Shown: positions 8,975 to 18,874 of the stretch, piece after piece
Numbering within the stretch: position 1 is the first letter of the stretch
Layout of the letters: each line of letters begins with the position of its first letter
NCBI GenBank assembly: GCA_947184155.2
Contig: CAMXCT020001545.1
Location: 1-64,000, forward strand
Origin: Cladocopium goreaui
Lineage: Eukaryota > Sar > Dinophyceae > Suessiales > Symbiodiniaceae
Reading direction: 5' to 3'
Length of the DNA stretch: 64,000 nucleotides
Made by a program: the position numbers and the translations under genes
Notes under the pieces: model-generated
What the model was told of the DNA's origin: nothing
The model's input: only the letters and a program-made list of their open reading frames with translations
Database searches by the model: none

Positions 8975-10894
8975 ATGCCCAAAAGGAAAGCACCTGCTGA
9001 TGATGGTGATGGCAATTCTCCAGTGTTCAGAGGAGGGAGGCACCAAAGAAAAGCAGCAGCTGATGCAAAAGCACAGAAAGAAAAAAAGGTAGAAGCCATT
9101 GCCACAATTGGTGGTGTGAGCCCATGTGTTTACAAGCTGTTGGAGCATTGGTCCTGGGGAAGTAGCAGTGCCTTGGAAATTTGTGACCTTGCCAGGTCTG
9201 TGAAAAACACATTCGGTGCAGTCCCACAGGATTTGAATGCCTTGGCAAGCTGTGGATCTTATGGGCACCAGCCATCCAACACACAAAGAGACTTGCTCAG
9301 GTTAGAGGCACTTCAGAATTTGAAGGCTCCTGACCCTTACTATGTGTCAGCTTGGGTGATTCAGAACCCAGGCACAAGACCAGTATTGGTGAAAGAAGAT
9401 ATAGCAATTTTCTTGCCACATGAATGGGGCCATGCTTTGTCTCAGCATGGGTTGCTGGATTGCACAGTGGGCGAAATGGCGGACATCAAGGAATTCTGGA
9501 AGCAAGTTTCAAATGAGGACCCCAAACTCTACAAAAACCCTGTTTTGAAAGAGAACAGAGAGAACTACATGCCATTTGTCTTGCATGCAGACAAAGGGCC
9601 CCATGCCAAGCAGGATTCTTTACACACTATCAGCATGTACAGCCTGATTGCCCAAGCAAGGAGGCTTGGGGTGGACGAAAGCAGCTTCATGCTGTGTGCT
9701 ATTCCCAACAGTTGCTTAGTGACTACAAAGAAATGCAAGGATCTATCCTTGGCCAATGTGGAACCCACCATGGATACAATTGGCAAAGTCTTAGCATGGA
9801 GCTTCAAAGCTTGGTTTGCTGGCCTGCACCCTTTCACTGATGATTTTGGACATCCTTTGCTACAGGACAGGCTGGCCAAAGCAGGCCAAAGAATTTGCCA
9901 GAATGGTATGAGATGTATAATTTGGGCTTTGCCAGCAGATTGTGAGCACAACAGTGTAGAGTATGGGCTTCCAAACTACAACTCCAACAGCCCTTGCATG
10001 AGGTGCAAGTGCAACCGAAGTGATACACCCTGGAATGACTTCAACCACAATGCTGATTGGAGGTCCAAGCCTTATACAAAGCAGGAAGTGCATGATGAAC
10101 CCATGACATCCCATTGGGTTCTTTCCATACCTGGAGTGAACCATTGGACTTTTGCATATGATTTCATGCACTGTGCAGACTTGGGGTTTTCTTCAGCATC
10201 AGTGGCAAATGTCTTCTATGATGTGGTTTACAAACACCTGCCTGGGAGAAAGAGGTCAGAAAAAATAGCACAGCTTCTAGACCTTGTGCACCAAGCCTAT
10301 GATGACTTGGGAATCACAGAGGGCAGAATTTCAAAACTGGCACTGTCTCACTTTTGTGATGCTGATGCACCCCACCAGCATTACCCTGATTTGATGCATA
10401 GTGCAATCAAGGCGAAGCAAACAGCATATTTGGTGCCAGTGTGTCTTAAACTCTGTGAAAAATTCAATGATGGCTCAGATTATTGCATGTGGAGGCACAA
10501 ATGCTTGAAGCACCTGTGTAATTTGTGCAAAATCAGTGAAGAGGCTGATCTTTTCTTCACCCATGAAGAATTTCGACAATATGATTCCAATGTCCACAAG
10601 TTTTTGCAATACTACAACAAGCTGAGCTACCACAGCTACAGCCTAGACAATGCAAGGGTTGGGCATTTTCAATGGGGCCAAATCCCAAAAATGCATTTCT
10701 TGTGCCATATTTCAGAAGATGCTCAGTTTTTGAACCCCAGAGCAGTATGGGCATACCCAGGAGAGCATTTGGTGGGCAATGCCACTAAGTTGGCTGCAGC
10801 TTGCTTGGCTGGGCTACAGCCTTACCAGGTTCCAAATACAATTTGTAAGAAGTACCAAATTGGGAAACATTTGCAATTTCAACAGCAGGCTTGA
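8975..10894 (+). CDS. Island ORF F, candidate CMC/Plavaka-like transposase (639 aa)
   Basis: The start at ATG 8975 lies 4 bases after the acceptor-like gtttgcttgcag. The protein begins with a basic, disordered tail (MPKRKAPADDGDG, about 1-45). A long single domain follows: HADKGPHAK near residue 206 and LPADCEHN near 322 (candidate first and second acidic residues), CMRCKC near 341, DFMHCADLG near 396 and GEHLVGNATK near 597 (candidate catalytic Glu). The order acidic, acidic, CxxC, D-x-MH-x-x-DLG, Glu recalls DDE transposases of Plavaka/CACTA elements. It is full length with no internal stops. Its position as the last gene before the right TIR fits this role. The family call is from motif memory only; an unrelated dinoflagellate repeat protein remains possible. 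Confidence 0.5.
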   Translation: MPKRKAPADDGDGNSPVFRGGRHQRKAAADAKAQKEKKVEAIATIGGVSPCVYKLLEHWSWGSSSALEICDLARSVKNTFGAVPQDLNALASCGSYGHQPSNTQRDLLRLEALQNLKAPDPYYVSAWVIQNPGTRPVLVKEDIAIFLPHEWGHALSQHGLLDCTVGEMADIKEFWKQVSNEDPKLYKNPVLKENRENYMPFVLHADKGPHAKQDSLHTISMYSLIAQARRLGVDESSFMLCAIPNSCLVTTKKCKDLSLANVEPTMDTIGKVLAWSFKAWFAGLHPFTDDFGHPLLQDRLAKAGQRICQNGMRCIIWALPADCEHNSVEYGLPNYNSNSPCMRCKCNRSDTPWNDFNHNADWRSKPYTKQEVHDEPMTSHWVLSIPGVNHWTFAYDFMHCADLGFSSASVANVFYDVVYKHLPGRKRSEKIAQLLDLVHQAYDDLGITEGRISKLALSHFCDADAPHQHYPDLMHSAIKAKQTAYLVPVCLKLCEKFNDGSDYCMWRHKCLKHLCNLCKISEEADLFFTHEEFRQYDSNVHKFLQYYNKLSYHSYSLDNARVGHFQWGQIPKMHFLCHISEDAQFLNPRAVWAYPGEHLVGNATKLAAACLAGLQPYQVPNTICKKYQIGKHLQFQQQA

Positions 10895-10937
10895 AAAAAG
10901 GAGTAGCCTGAACACTGCAAAAGCTTCATTTGCTGTG

Positions 10938-11010
10938 GAGGACCTGCAGCAGGGCCTTCTTGCGGTTCTTAAGTTCTGTTTGTTCTTGCTGGGGACCTGC
11001 AGAAGGGCCC
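10938..11010. promoter_or_regulatory. Variant quasi-palindromes after ORF F
   Basis: Two diverged copies, gaggacctgcagcagggcc (about 10938-10956) and gggacctgcagaagggccc (10992-11010). The loop is changed to tgcagaag but the arms GGGACC/GGGCCC are kept. Confidence 0.45.
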
Positions 11011-11159
11011 ATGCAATCACAGACAGTGCAATTTTTGATTTGAAAATATTGAAAAAGTAGGACCCCAAATATTGATTTATTTTTTCAATATTTTTAACTT
11101 CCTTTTCTTAAACCAAAAACAAGTTTTTTTTTCAAAAATATTGATTTTGCACTAAATAT

Positions 11160-11179
11160 TGATTTTTTTCAATATCGGA
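11160..11179 (-). repeat. Right terminal inverted repeat
   Basis: Reverse complement of 3201-3220 at 20 of 20 bases. The subterminal zone 11040-11160 holds four aatattg motifs, one of which (aatattgaaaaagta, 11045-11059) recurs at the left end (about 3227-3241) in the same orientation. Confidence 0.75.
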
Positions 11180-11188
11180 TCCTCTGGG

Positions 11189-11697
11189 AACCAGTGCTTG
11201 ACATGGATGAAAGATCGGATGTAAAACCACCGATGGAACCTGTGAGCCCAAAGACAGGGTATACAACGACAACGACCATTTTGACAGAATTTCTATGGAA
11301 TTTCTATGGATAATTTCATATATACAACGACAATTTCTATGGAATGGAGAAACTAAAAATCCATACGGGGCTTGGGGCATTGTTTTTTTAGGGCAAACGC
11401 CATCATGGCATGTCAAACGACCGCACCCAACATCAGAGTTTGAAAAGAGTTGGATCCATTATTCAAGACATATTCAAAGTTGAATAGGTCGGTGTATATG
11501 GATATTTCCGAAAATGGGGAAACCCCCAAATCATCCACATTTTACCATTTTAGATCATTTTAGCATTGAAACTCATTGTTTTGGGGACTCCTCAGTTTCA
11601 AGAACTCCATATATATATATAAATATAAATATATAGATATAGATAGATAGATAGATAGCTAGCTAGCTAGATAGATAGATAGATAGATTAGATAGAT

Positions 11698-11763
<66 letters not shown>

Positions 11764-11856
11764 TCCCACATATAGATATAGATATCCCATATATATATAT
11801 ATATATATATCAATATATATATATATAGTTGATGTACATAAAATGAAATTCATCAG
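11189..11856. repeat. Spacer with coding-like patch and GATA microsatellite
   Basis: About 11195-11309 is open on the + strand (acidic/Pro/Thr-rich) and also open on the - strand, so it is not called a gene. An 11-bp-scale repeat of tttctatgga lies near 11288-11345. From about 11610 to 11820 there is a (GATA)n/(TA)n microsatellite. Confidence 0.5.
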
Positions 11857-11970
11857 TGTTCCACATGACTTGAGCCTCAACCACTTGCATCGCCTGGCGA
11901 GGAACCACTTGCAGGTTTCGAAGGCTGAGGCTGCGGGGGTAGTGCCAATGTCGATGCAACAAGCTTCAAG
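11857..11970 (+). CDS. Candidate exon ending at a MITE edge (37 codons)
   Basis: Open from catcag| to TCAAG|GTGGTG with high third-position GC. The translation includes LSLNHLHRLARNH and SKAEAAGVVP. The donor GTGGTG is the start of the palindromic repeat at 11967-12103. Product unknown. Confidence 0.5.
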
Positions 11971-12103
11971 GTGGTGCCCCATAGTTAGCTAAGTTGGTGC
12001 AAATATCTCCAATAACTGTGGTTTATGGGGTAGATATATCGTAGATATATTGACATACTTACTATGGTGATAAACCAACCTGTAACTGGGGGGGGCACCA
12101 CCT
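11967..12103. repeat. MITE family C copy
   Basis: Bounded by CAAGGTGGTGCCCC and its reverse complement GGGGCACCACCTTG. Related sequence recurs at 46981-47124 and in part at 16093-16185. Confidence 0.65.
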
Positions 12104-13252
12104 TGTTTGTACGGTGCGGGTGCTTAAAAGTTGGCCCGGTGCGGCCAAAGAATACACCTGGAGGCCTTCAGCATACACAAAGATGTGTGTTTACCATTGG
12201 TTTGTTGACAAAAAATTGGGAGGATATTCTCCATATGTTGAGCGTGTTTCAAAACAATTTTGCGTAACAGTGCCTTTCAACGCCTTTAGCATAATCCCAA
12301 ATCAGTGATATCAGCACCCACTTGGCCTTTTGATAGTGGGAAAGGAACATGTTATCAAATGTGGTGGTATCCAATATGAAAAAACATATGTCAATATTTT
12401 AATTCTGGATCATCCCGCTATCCGTTCACCATTTGTTTTGGACCCCAATAGAATCAATCTTTCGCACAATCCACCAGTAAGGAAATGTGTCAACTAAAGT
12501 TTTACCATCAGAATATGTATATATTATTATATATATTATATATATATATATACACATATAGATCCTTTCACTGACCCCAAATAGCGTATACCCCACCAAT
12601 AAGGAAATGGATCAATTGACCTTTTAGCATGATATTTGTTTCTATTCGCTGACCGCAAATAGGATCAAATGGGGTAAATAGGATCTGTAACATACCTGAC
12701 AATACACCACCGGTGATGAAATGGATCAACTGACCTTTTACCATGAGAAAATGTATCCTTCTGCTAATCCCAAATATTGTAAATGGCATGTTTCACATAT
12801 TTGACAAGACCTTGCCAATCAGGAAATGGGTAAATGTACCTTTATCATGGTAAATCACATTACTGTATATGATATTTTATTGGTCCTTAAGAATGCACAT
12901 TCCTCCCCATTATATCCATTATATTGGGTCGATTATACCTTCATTAAGATTCATTTCCCAATAATATCCACAACTTCCGAGTCTAACCACCCCTTGGTCA
13001 TTGCGCCAGTTTTCCATTTCGGCGTATGACAACACACCTCCATTTATAGCAAGCCCCGAAAAGATTTAGTCGAAGAAAATAGTCGAAGTCGAAATCCGGG
13101 AAAATCTGTGGAACATATCATTTAAACCATTCTTTTAGTCATCTTTTTGGAGGGTACCCTCCTGTAAACACGGCCATAGATCTGGAAAGCCCACCATGAA
13201 TGTAGATCGCACCATAACTGGGTGATTTTGTGGCAAATGTTGGTTATTCCAG
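12104..13252 (+). repeat. Non-coding stretch with four diverged tandem units
   Basis: Units starting near 12471, 12593, 12707 and 12814 share (c)caccaataaggaaatgg followed by tcaactgaccttttaccat. Spacing is 107-122 bases, interrupted by a TA repeat at about 12515-12560. A weak ORF at 12114-12308 is not called. Nothing further is seen to 13252. Confidence 0.5.
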
Positions 13253-13447
13253 CACCATGGTTCGCATATGGAGGTGAGCACGGCCAAGACCAACTGCGAA
13301 CGGGTGCGTATGGCTGCGGCGTTTGGGGAGCGGGTTTGGAGTCAGTGCCAATCACTGGCGTGCCCGCAGCCACCTCAATTGACAGTCGGATCCCCCGGAC
13401 ACAAAATGATTAGCATATTCGATCCAATACTTAAACGTTTGGGGTAG
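13253..13447 (+). CDS. Candidate exon or terminal exon (64 codons)
   Basis: It follows ggttattccag and is open in phase 0 to a TAG at 13445-13447, with high GC3 in the first 45 codons (MEVSTAKTNCERVR; AAAFGERVW). A competing + frame is open too but has poorer codon bias. A donor could lie inside the last third. Not recognised. Confidence 0.5.
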   Translation, partial: HHGSHMEVSTAKTNCERVRMAAAFGERVWSQCQSLACPQPPQLTVGSPGHKMISIFDPILKRLG

Positions 13448-13648
13448 ATGGGGGTTAGAAACTTTCGTGTTAATGTTTTCGGAGTATCCCCCAAAAATAA
13501 TCTTTAGGAAGCCGTTCGAAATGACTCCGCACCAGCTTTGGCATCAGTGGGCTTATTCCATTTATAAGTGGGTTGTTGCCCCACTCACTAACCACTGACA
13601 GAAGTAAGTGGGATAAACCACAAACTAGGAAGGTCGGTGCTTGCACAG

Positions 13649-13721
13649 GTTACCCGACGGCTGGTGGTTCAAACCAAGCGCTGCAATTGAGTCAATTTGC
13701 ACTGTGTGCCAGGGAGATTTT
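13649..13721 (+). CDS. Weak candidate exon
   Basis: It follows gtgcttgcacag and is open, Gln/Leu/Ala-rich (NQALQLSQFALCARE). The 3' boundary is not clear; a palindromic repeat (tgggatg...gcatccca, about 13723-13860) follows. Confidence 0.25.
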
Positions 13722-14068
13722 GGGATGTACCACAACTGATTGCTTGGGGGTGCATCCCAATTAGTAGGTGAGAGCCATAATCCAGTTGAAAAAACGGGTT
13801 ATTTTTATGGGATATACAAGGGTCATTGGTCACTTACTAACTGGGATGCACATCCCAAGTGGCCATTTAGAGTTTGAATTCGTCAAACATCGCAGTTTGC
13901 AACAAGGACCGGGATAGGTTTTTTTTCCGCAACTGTGGGGAACCCATCCCCAAGACAACAGCCACCCGGCTTGTTTTTTTGGGGGCCCGTTGATCATTAG
14001 AGGTTTGCCGTGGTGATTTCTTTCATTATAGTCACGATTAAGTCACTATAGGTTCTCGAAATTCCCAG

Positions 14069-14300
14069 CACCGCATTGCAATCCATGGCAAAAGTGAAGA
14101 AGAAACTGAAGGCAGTTGGAGCTAAGAAGGCTTGGGAATTCAGTTGCGGCTGGGTTGGGAGATTACCATTTCTTGTTGCAGATGGAATCCATTTTCGAGA
14201 CTGCCTGCCACCGAAGAATTCTTGGGTTCGCGTTGCAAAATTTCGAACCAGACACACACATGCTTGGATTTGCTGAAGATGATTTGTTTTTTTCCCAATA
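14069..14300 (+). CDS. Coding-like region with a frame change
   Basis: After ttcccag a basic frame is open (MAKVKKKLKAVGAKKAW, ATG 14085). From about 14110 a second frame takes over with better composition (LGDYHFLLQMESIFE; LGFAEDDLF) to about 14300. Either two exons with a very short intron or a frameshift. Function unknown. Confidence 0.35.
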
Positions 14301-14819
14301 GGAAATCCAATACTTGGGGAATCTGTAGGGAATCTTGAAAGTTACTTAAGAAGCAAATCCAAGCATGTCCATACTCTTTTCAATCGGATTTTCCATTATA
14401 AACCACCCATATTTGGGTACCGCCATTAAGGAAACCCCCATATCATATTTTTAGGTGTGTATGAAATTGATTTGCGCTGACGGCGACCGCTTTTAGTTTG
14501 CTTCTCGCTCTAGACGTCACGGGGTTCACCCTTTCCTCATCAAATGATCTGTGTATAATCAGATGCCCCTAATTTTAGACAACCCCCCGCAAACCATGGT
14601 TTAGTAGGGAATAAGGACACACATTTGGGACCATAGAATTGAGATGTTCAATATTGTTGGGGGATGGGCTTCACCAAGAACATCGAAGAACTTTGTTTTT
14701 TTGATAATAACCTTTTGGTTCATGATGATTCATTACATTCTAGTTTGGGCCAGCTTTCATCCACTATATAATCACTATATCCTAGTTATTATCCATATTT
14801 ATCCACATATTTTTACCAG

Positions 14820-14991
14820 CAACCAGCCCCGCAGTATGGTGGTTGCGTGTGACCGCGTGACCCGGTGTGACCCGGTGGCCCAGGGCAAGGTCAAAAAGAA
14901 GGTGAAGGACGCATCAAATGTGGCTGTAAAATCCCGCTCAATGAAAAGCAAACATCTACTTCTAAGGGAGGTTTTCAACTTCTACGTTTGA
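14820..14991 (+). CDS. Candidate exon, basic (57 codons, stop)
   Basis: It follows tatttttaccag and is open to TGA at 14989-14991. The middle is GC3-rich and basic (QGKVKKKVKDASN; KSRSMKSKH), like an NLS-bearing tail. It could splice before the AT-rich end. Confidence 0.45.
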
Positions 14992-15047
14992 CCAGCGGAG
15001 GGTCTATGTTAAATTTATATGAAACTGCCAAGTTTCATTATATCACA

Positions 15048-15143
15048 TACCCTCTGGTAAACTAACGTAACTGTGGAAAATCACCAGGTAAATTGACTAT
15101 AAATGGGCCATTTTCAATAGCTATGTCAAATTACCAGAGGGTA
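15048..15143. repeat. MITE family A copy
   Basis: TA-CCCTCTGGTAAAC...AAATTACCAGAGGG-TA; palindromic, flanked by TA. Confidence 0.7.
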
Positions 15144-15311
15144 AATGATAATCGTGGGAATCCCGATGGCATCCGATGAAAGTGACCAGAATTTCGAAAT
15201 CCCCCAGTTTCTTCCCTGGCGCACCTCCAGTCTGCAATAGAATAGCATCATAGAAAAATCATCGCATGACAGCACTTGGAGCATCCCACTTCGTAAGTTA
15301 GTAAATGTTAG

Positions 15312-15393
15312 TACCCGATTTTCGTAAGCCTAGTAGGTCCCCATTCAGTGGCTTAAATTCAGTTATTCTCCCATCAAAATGGGTTATCCTCTG
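15312..15393 (+). CDS. Candidate exon ending inside MITE edge
   Basis: Open from gttag| to CTCTG|GTTATT, where the donor is the start of the family B MITE. It leaves in phase 2, which fits the next exon at 15522. Composition is R/S/P-rich (DFRKPSRSPFSG). Confidence 0.3.
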
Positions 15394-15499
15394 GTTATTT
15401 AACATAGCCATGGAAAATGGCCCATTTATAGATGATGTTCCCATTAAAACCTCCATTTATGAGGGATTTTCCATGGCTATGTTAAATAACCAGATGGTA
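15385..15499. repeat. MITE family B copy
   Basis: TCCTCTGGTTATTTAACATAG... with reverse-complement end ...TTAAATAACCAGATGG, flanked by TA. It forms most of the predicted intron 15394-15521. Confidence 0.65.
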
Positions 15500-15521
15500 T
15501 AACTATGGTTACACTCACCAG

Positions 15522-15675
15522 TTACGATCCGTGTGATGATCCTCCAAGCGACCGCTTGCGACCGGAGGAAAGGTTGCCATCTTTGAGAGAGTGGCTGGCA
15601 GAACAAGGCACAACGCTTCTCAACAAAATGGCACTGATGTTTCAAGAAAAAGCCCCAGTTCACCGAAATGGATAG
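15522..15675 (+). CDS. Candidate terminal exon (51 codons plus stop)
   Basis: It follows acactcaccag with one leading base (phase 2 entry, matching 15393). It is open to TAG at 15673-15675 with natural composition: an acidic/Pro start (CDDPPSDRLRPEER), then a helical segment (REWLAEQGTTLLNKMAL). One of the best exon calls here; product unknown. Confidence 0.55.
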
Positions 15676-16450
15676 AGCGTATTTTTGTTGGTCAGAAAAT
15701 TATGACATACTAGTCATAGGTTTAAACACATTTCAATACAGTCAATACAGTTCTGATGATTGATGTTTTATTTGATAGTGTAATATGCCTTTCATAGTTC
15801 ATTTCATAATATGTATACTATGATATCATATATATATATATGTATAATGTATATATATATATATAATATCGAACGTGATATATATATATACTACTATATT
15901 GTATTGTATATTGTATCATATTATGTCATATTATGTTATATTATATTATGTTATATTGTTACATTATATTACATTATATTACATTATATCATATTGTATT
16001 ATATATATATACACAGTATAGATATATACTGTATATAAATGTGCATTTGTATTGTCTGGTACAGTTCCAAGCTGAGTTCATACATGTTCATACAAGGTGG
16101 CGTCCATCTTAGATGGGGAAGCGCGTTGATAACTTCAATAACTATGGTTTACTGTAGATGGTGTTAATAAAGTAGCTATTTGGTGTTAATTGGGTTTATA
16201 CACCGACAAATGTCATGATGAAGTTTAATATAGAAATTTTATACAATCGTAATTTTGTAGTGATATTCGGTACCCATCAACCAATACCCATAGGATCCAT
16301 GTATGCTATATATGGTAACATTTGCCATCAGTATACCCCAAATGTTAGCATATATACCATACATGGATCCTATGGGATATAGCAATCTGCTGACTCGGTT
16401 TTGAACCATGGTTTATCACTAGAAATAGCATCACCGGATGTCCTGACTAG
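15676..16450. repeat. AT-rich microsatellites and two MITEs
   Basis: 15800-16040 is a TA/ttacattata-type low-complexity tract. 16093-16185 is a partial family C repeat. 16287-16376 is a family F palindrome. No gene. Confidence 0.6.
16287..16376. repeat. MITE family F copy 1
   Basis: A 90-bp palindrome starting CCCATAGGATCCATGTATGC and ending in its reverse complement, flanked on both sides by ata. Nearly identical to 40029-40118. Confidence 0.75.
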
Positions 16451-16545
16451 GCGCTGAAGGCCTTGAGAACTTGGAAGTGCGAGCGTTGCACGAAGGAAGG
16501 GGTCAGAGATACGGCTGGGTGGTGTTGGGCTAGCCATGGCCATGG
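16451..16545 (+). CDS. Candidate exon, Cys/Trp-containing
   Basis: It follows tcctgactag and is open for about 32 codons: ALKALRTWKCERCTKEG then TAGWCW. The donor is unclear. CxxC spacing (KCERC) is noted but no domain is claimed. Confidence 0.3.
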
Positions 16546-16551
16546 CTAATT

Positions 16552-17165
16552 TCGTTGATTTATTGAAGAAATGGTGATTTTACAGTTCGCAAACAGTTCG
16601 TTTACCAGAGGGTGAATGGGATTTAAGGGTTTATAAATCTAACATCTATATATGTATACATACATATATATATGATGTTTTTACATTTTGATATAGTCCA
16701 TCAGCAGCAAGCCTGGGGGGCAGTTGTGGTTAGTTTCGTGGCTATAACCGTGGGATTTGAAGCCCCCGTAAGTTGGGATATAACATGAGATAACCCTCAA
16801 AAGACTGTGGTCGCCACTACTTATGAGTAGAGGATGGTCATCAATCCAATTTCAGGACCGGGTTCATATACCCGGTTTTTCAGGATTCCCACATACTGGG
16901 ATGGAATACTCAAACCAATGTACAATTCTTTGACCATGGCACATAGAACCACATGCAACATATGGGGGGAATACCACCCAAATAAACATGTTTCTGGGGA
17001 AAATCACCGTACTTTTTTCTGACCATCCCACGGATAAGTGGCTAATAACCATGTTTATAACGCATCTAACCCATCTATCGATGGGATAACCCTAGGGGAA
17101 TTCTGGGATGATTTTCCAAGATCTTCCTGGAGGCCATAGCTGCCATAGCTATGTTCGATTACCAG
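16552..17165. other. Intron-like stretch
   Basis: No gene. It contains a lone family A half-end (gtttaccagagggtga, about 16599-16614), a TA-rich patch at 16645-16680, and a family A half-element ending at 17165 (atagctatgttcgattaccag). Confidence 0.4.
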
Positions 17166-17192
17166 AGGGTCTGGCTGGACGACGCGCATGAG
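17166..17192 (+). CDS. Candidate micro-exon using a MITE end as acceptor (9 codons)
   Basis: agg gtc tgg ctg gac gac gcg (RVWLDDAHE) lies between the family A repeat end GATTACCAG and the donor GTTTAT. Phase 0 at both ends joins cleanly to the next exon at 17336. Part of the chain 17166-18390. Confidence 0.45.
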
Positions 17193-17335
17193 GTTTATCC
17201 CTATTGAATCACCAGTTTTCTTGGGTAAGCACCAACCAGTTGCAAAGGTCTTCCTAATTTTTTTCGTGGTTCCATCACTTTTTTTCTTGCCGCTGGTCAC
17301 TGGCTATGCGCGGCCCAGGACTGGAAAGCCCTCAG

Positions 17336-17442
17336 GCTGCCTTCCTGACGAAAGACGTGGAGAAAAATGAGGCGAAGATGTTGAAGTTGGACGTGGATTT
17401 TTTTCATCGCAACGTTGCGCTAGAAATGCACTATGTATCTGG
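17336..17442 (+). CDS. Candidate exon (35 codons + 2 nt)
   Basis: It lies between agccctcag and CTGG|GTAAAT, phase 0 in and 2 out. The translation AAFLTKDVEKNEAKMLKLDV is charged and helical, followed by FFHRNVALEMHY. Good codon bias. It joins in frame to 17166-17192. Confidence 0.55.
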
Positions 17443-17794
17443 GTAAATAATAACGACCTCACTGCGACCTCACTGGAATCATGGTTAGGATTCGGGAAAT
17501 CATCCCCAAATGGCCTCAATTCAGGTTAGTGAAATATTGTAATTTACCCAGATGTATACTATTGGGTAAAAAAAGGGATATCGCACTATAAATATCGCAC
17601 TGAATGGGGGTTGGGGTATATCTCAAATTTTATACCTTGCATAAAAATATCATGATATATCCCAGTTAGTTGAGTTAGTCACAGTTAGTCGGGGTTATAG
17701 TAACCAAGAAACAAAACTGAGGAGCATTACCTTATATCTTCACCTTTAAAAAAAAAACATCAAGCGCTGTGCTTGCGGTTCCATGTGCTGCCAG

Positions 17795-17854
17795 GTGATT
17801 CTGCGGCTTCCAGCGGAGTGCCTTTTGGATGCGGAGAAAGCGCTGAACGACGAG
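17795..17854 (+). CDS. Candidate exon (20 codons)
   Basis: It lies between catgtgctgccag and GACGAG|GTGAGC, a strong donor. The frame ILRLPAECLLDAEKALNDE is GC3-rich and phase 0 at both ends. Its entry phase does not fit the previous exon's phase 2, so one exon is probably missed between them. Confidence 0.5.
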
Positions 17855-18295
17855 GTGAGCTTTTCGATAAGCTCAGCAGTGTTGAACCCCCCTGTTGGTT
17901 CATGATTATAGGGGATTATATCATATTATATCACAATCGAATCCCATTAATCCATTAAATTATATCTCATTAAGTCACCATTTTTGTAGGGGATTATAAA
18001 TTACTACCCAATAGATTGGGGATGTTTTTCATAATCCAGTAGGAGAATCCCAAAATCCCATTTTTAACCACCGGTTTTTCATGGAATGACAGATGGTTTA
18101 TGAAACTCATAGATCTGTATACAGAGATGTAAAGACACACACAACATATTAATGTATCTCATATTAAAAACTATACAACCACAAATAACGAATATGTATT
18201 ATAGATTATATATGTGTGATTATAAATATATTTATATATATTATATATGATTATTTCAGCCAACAGTGGTTCTTGGATAATGACCACCGTTTCAG

Positions 18296-18390
18296 GTTCT
18301 CTGCAAGGCACGCGAACAACTGCAGCGTTGGAAGTCGGAAGCTTCCATGGCTTTTTTCGTGTGCGACGCGGCTGAGAGCATAAAGAACAG
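18296..18390 (+). CDS. Candidate exon, coiled-coil-like (31 codons + 2 nt)
   Basis: It lies between ccaccgtttcag and AACAG|GTATGC, both strong sites. It enters in phase 0, as required by 17795-17854. Translation: VLCKAREQLQRWKSEAS then FFVCDAAESIKN. Probably part of a helical protein; not recognised. Confidence 0.6.
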
Positions 18391-18874
18391 GTATGCAAAC
18401 ATCCCAGGGATATCATGAAGATATTCAGGGGATATTAGGGCATGATGATATTAATGGGATAAAATGGGCTCTAATTCTATAACCAACAAAAATGGATGAC
18501 ATCAACCGTGATGGGTATAAGGTATATGATGATGGATATATTAATGGACTGTAAATGACATTATGATCCTTTCTGTATTATTGCGACACTAATGGAATAT
18601 AGTATAAACTATATTTGGATGTGATTGAAATTGTGGTACGCCAAAAAATGCAATATGATAATAAAAACTTAACACGATGGTACATACAGTAAAACCATTG
18701 GATTTTAGGCACCCTGCAAACCCAGCCCAGACCAGTGCAGAACCTCTTGCATGCATTCTCGGCATGTTGCCAATACATTTTTCCCCCGCCAGACCATGCA
18801 AATGGCAAGGCCGCGCCGCGCGACATTGTTTTTGGTTTGTCAGCTGTGTGAGTGCATGTATTGAAATTCAACAG

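Larger units (their letters stand above)
3194..11188 (+). mobile_element. Candidate multigene DNA transposon (about 8.0 kb)
   Basis: The bounds come from a perfect 20-bp inverted repeat (TCCGATATTGAAAAAAATCA) at 3201-3220 and, reversed, at 11160-11179. AT-rich subterminal zones on both sides carry repeated aatattg motifs. Inside, six ORFs lie on the same strand with short spacers and little sign of introns, quite unlike the intron-rich surroundings. The last ORF resembles a CMC/Plavaka-type transposase; the other five are cargo or accessory genes of unknown role. A possible 4-bp target duplication, aacc, lies at 3190-3193 and 11189-11192. The exact ends and the superfamily are inference. An old viral or giant-virus-like insertion is a less likely alternative. 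Confidence 0.6.
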
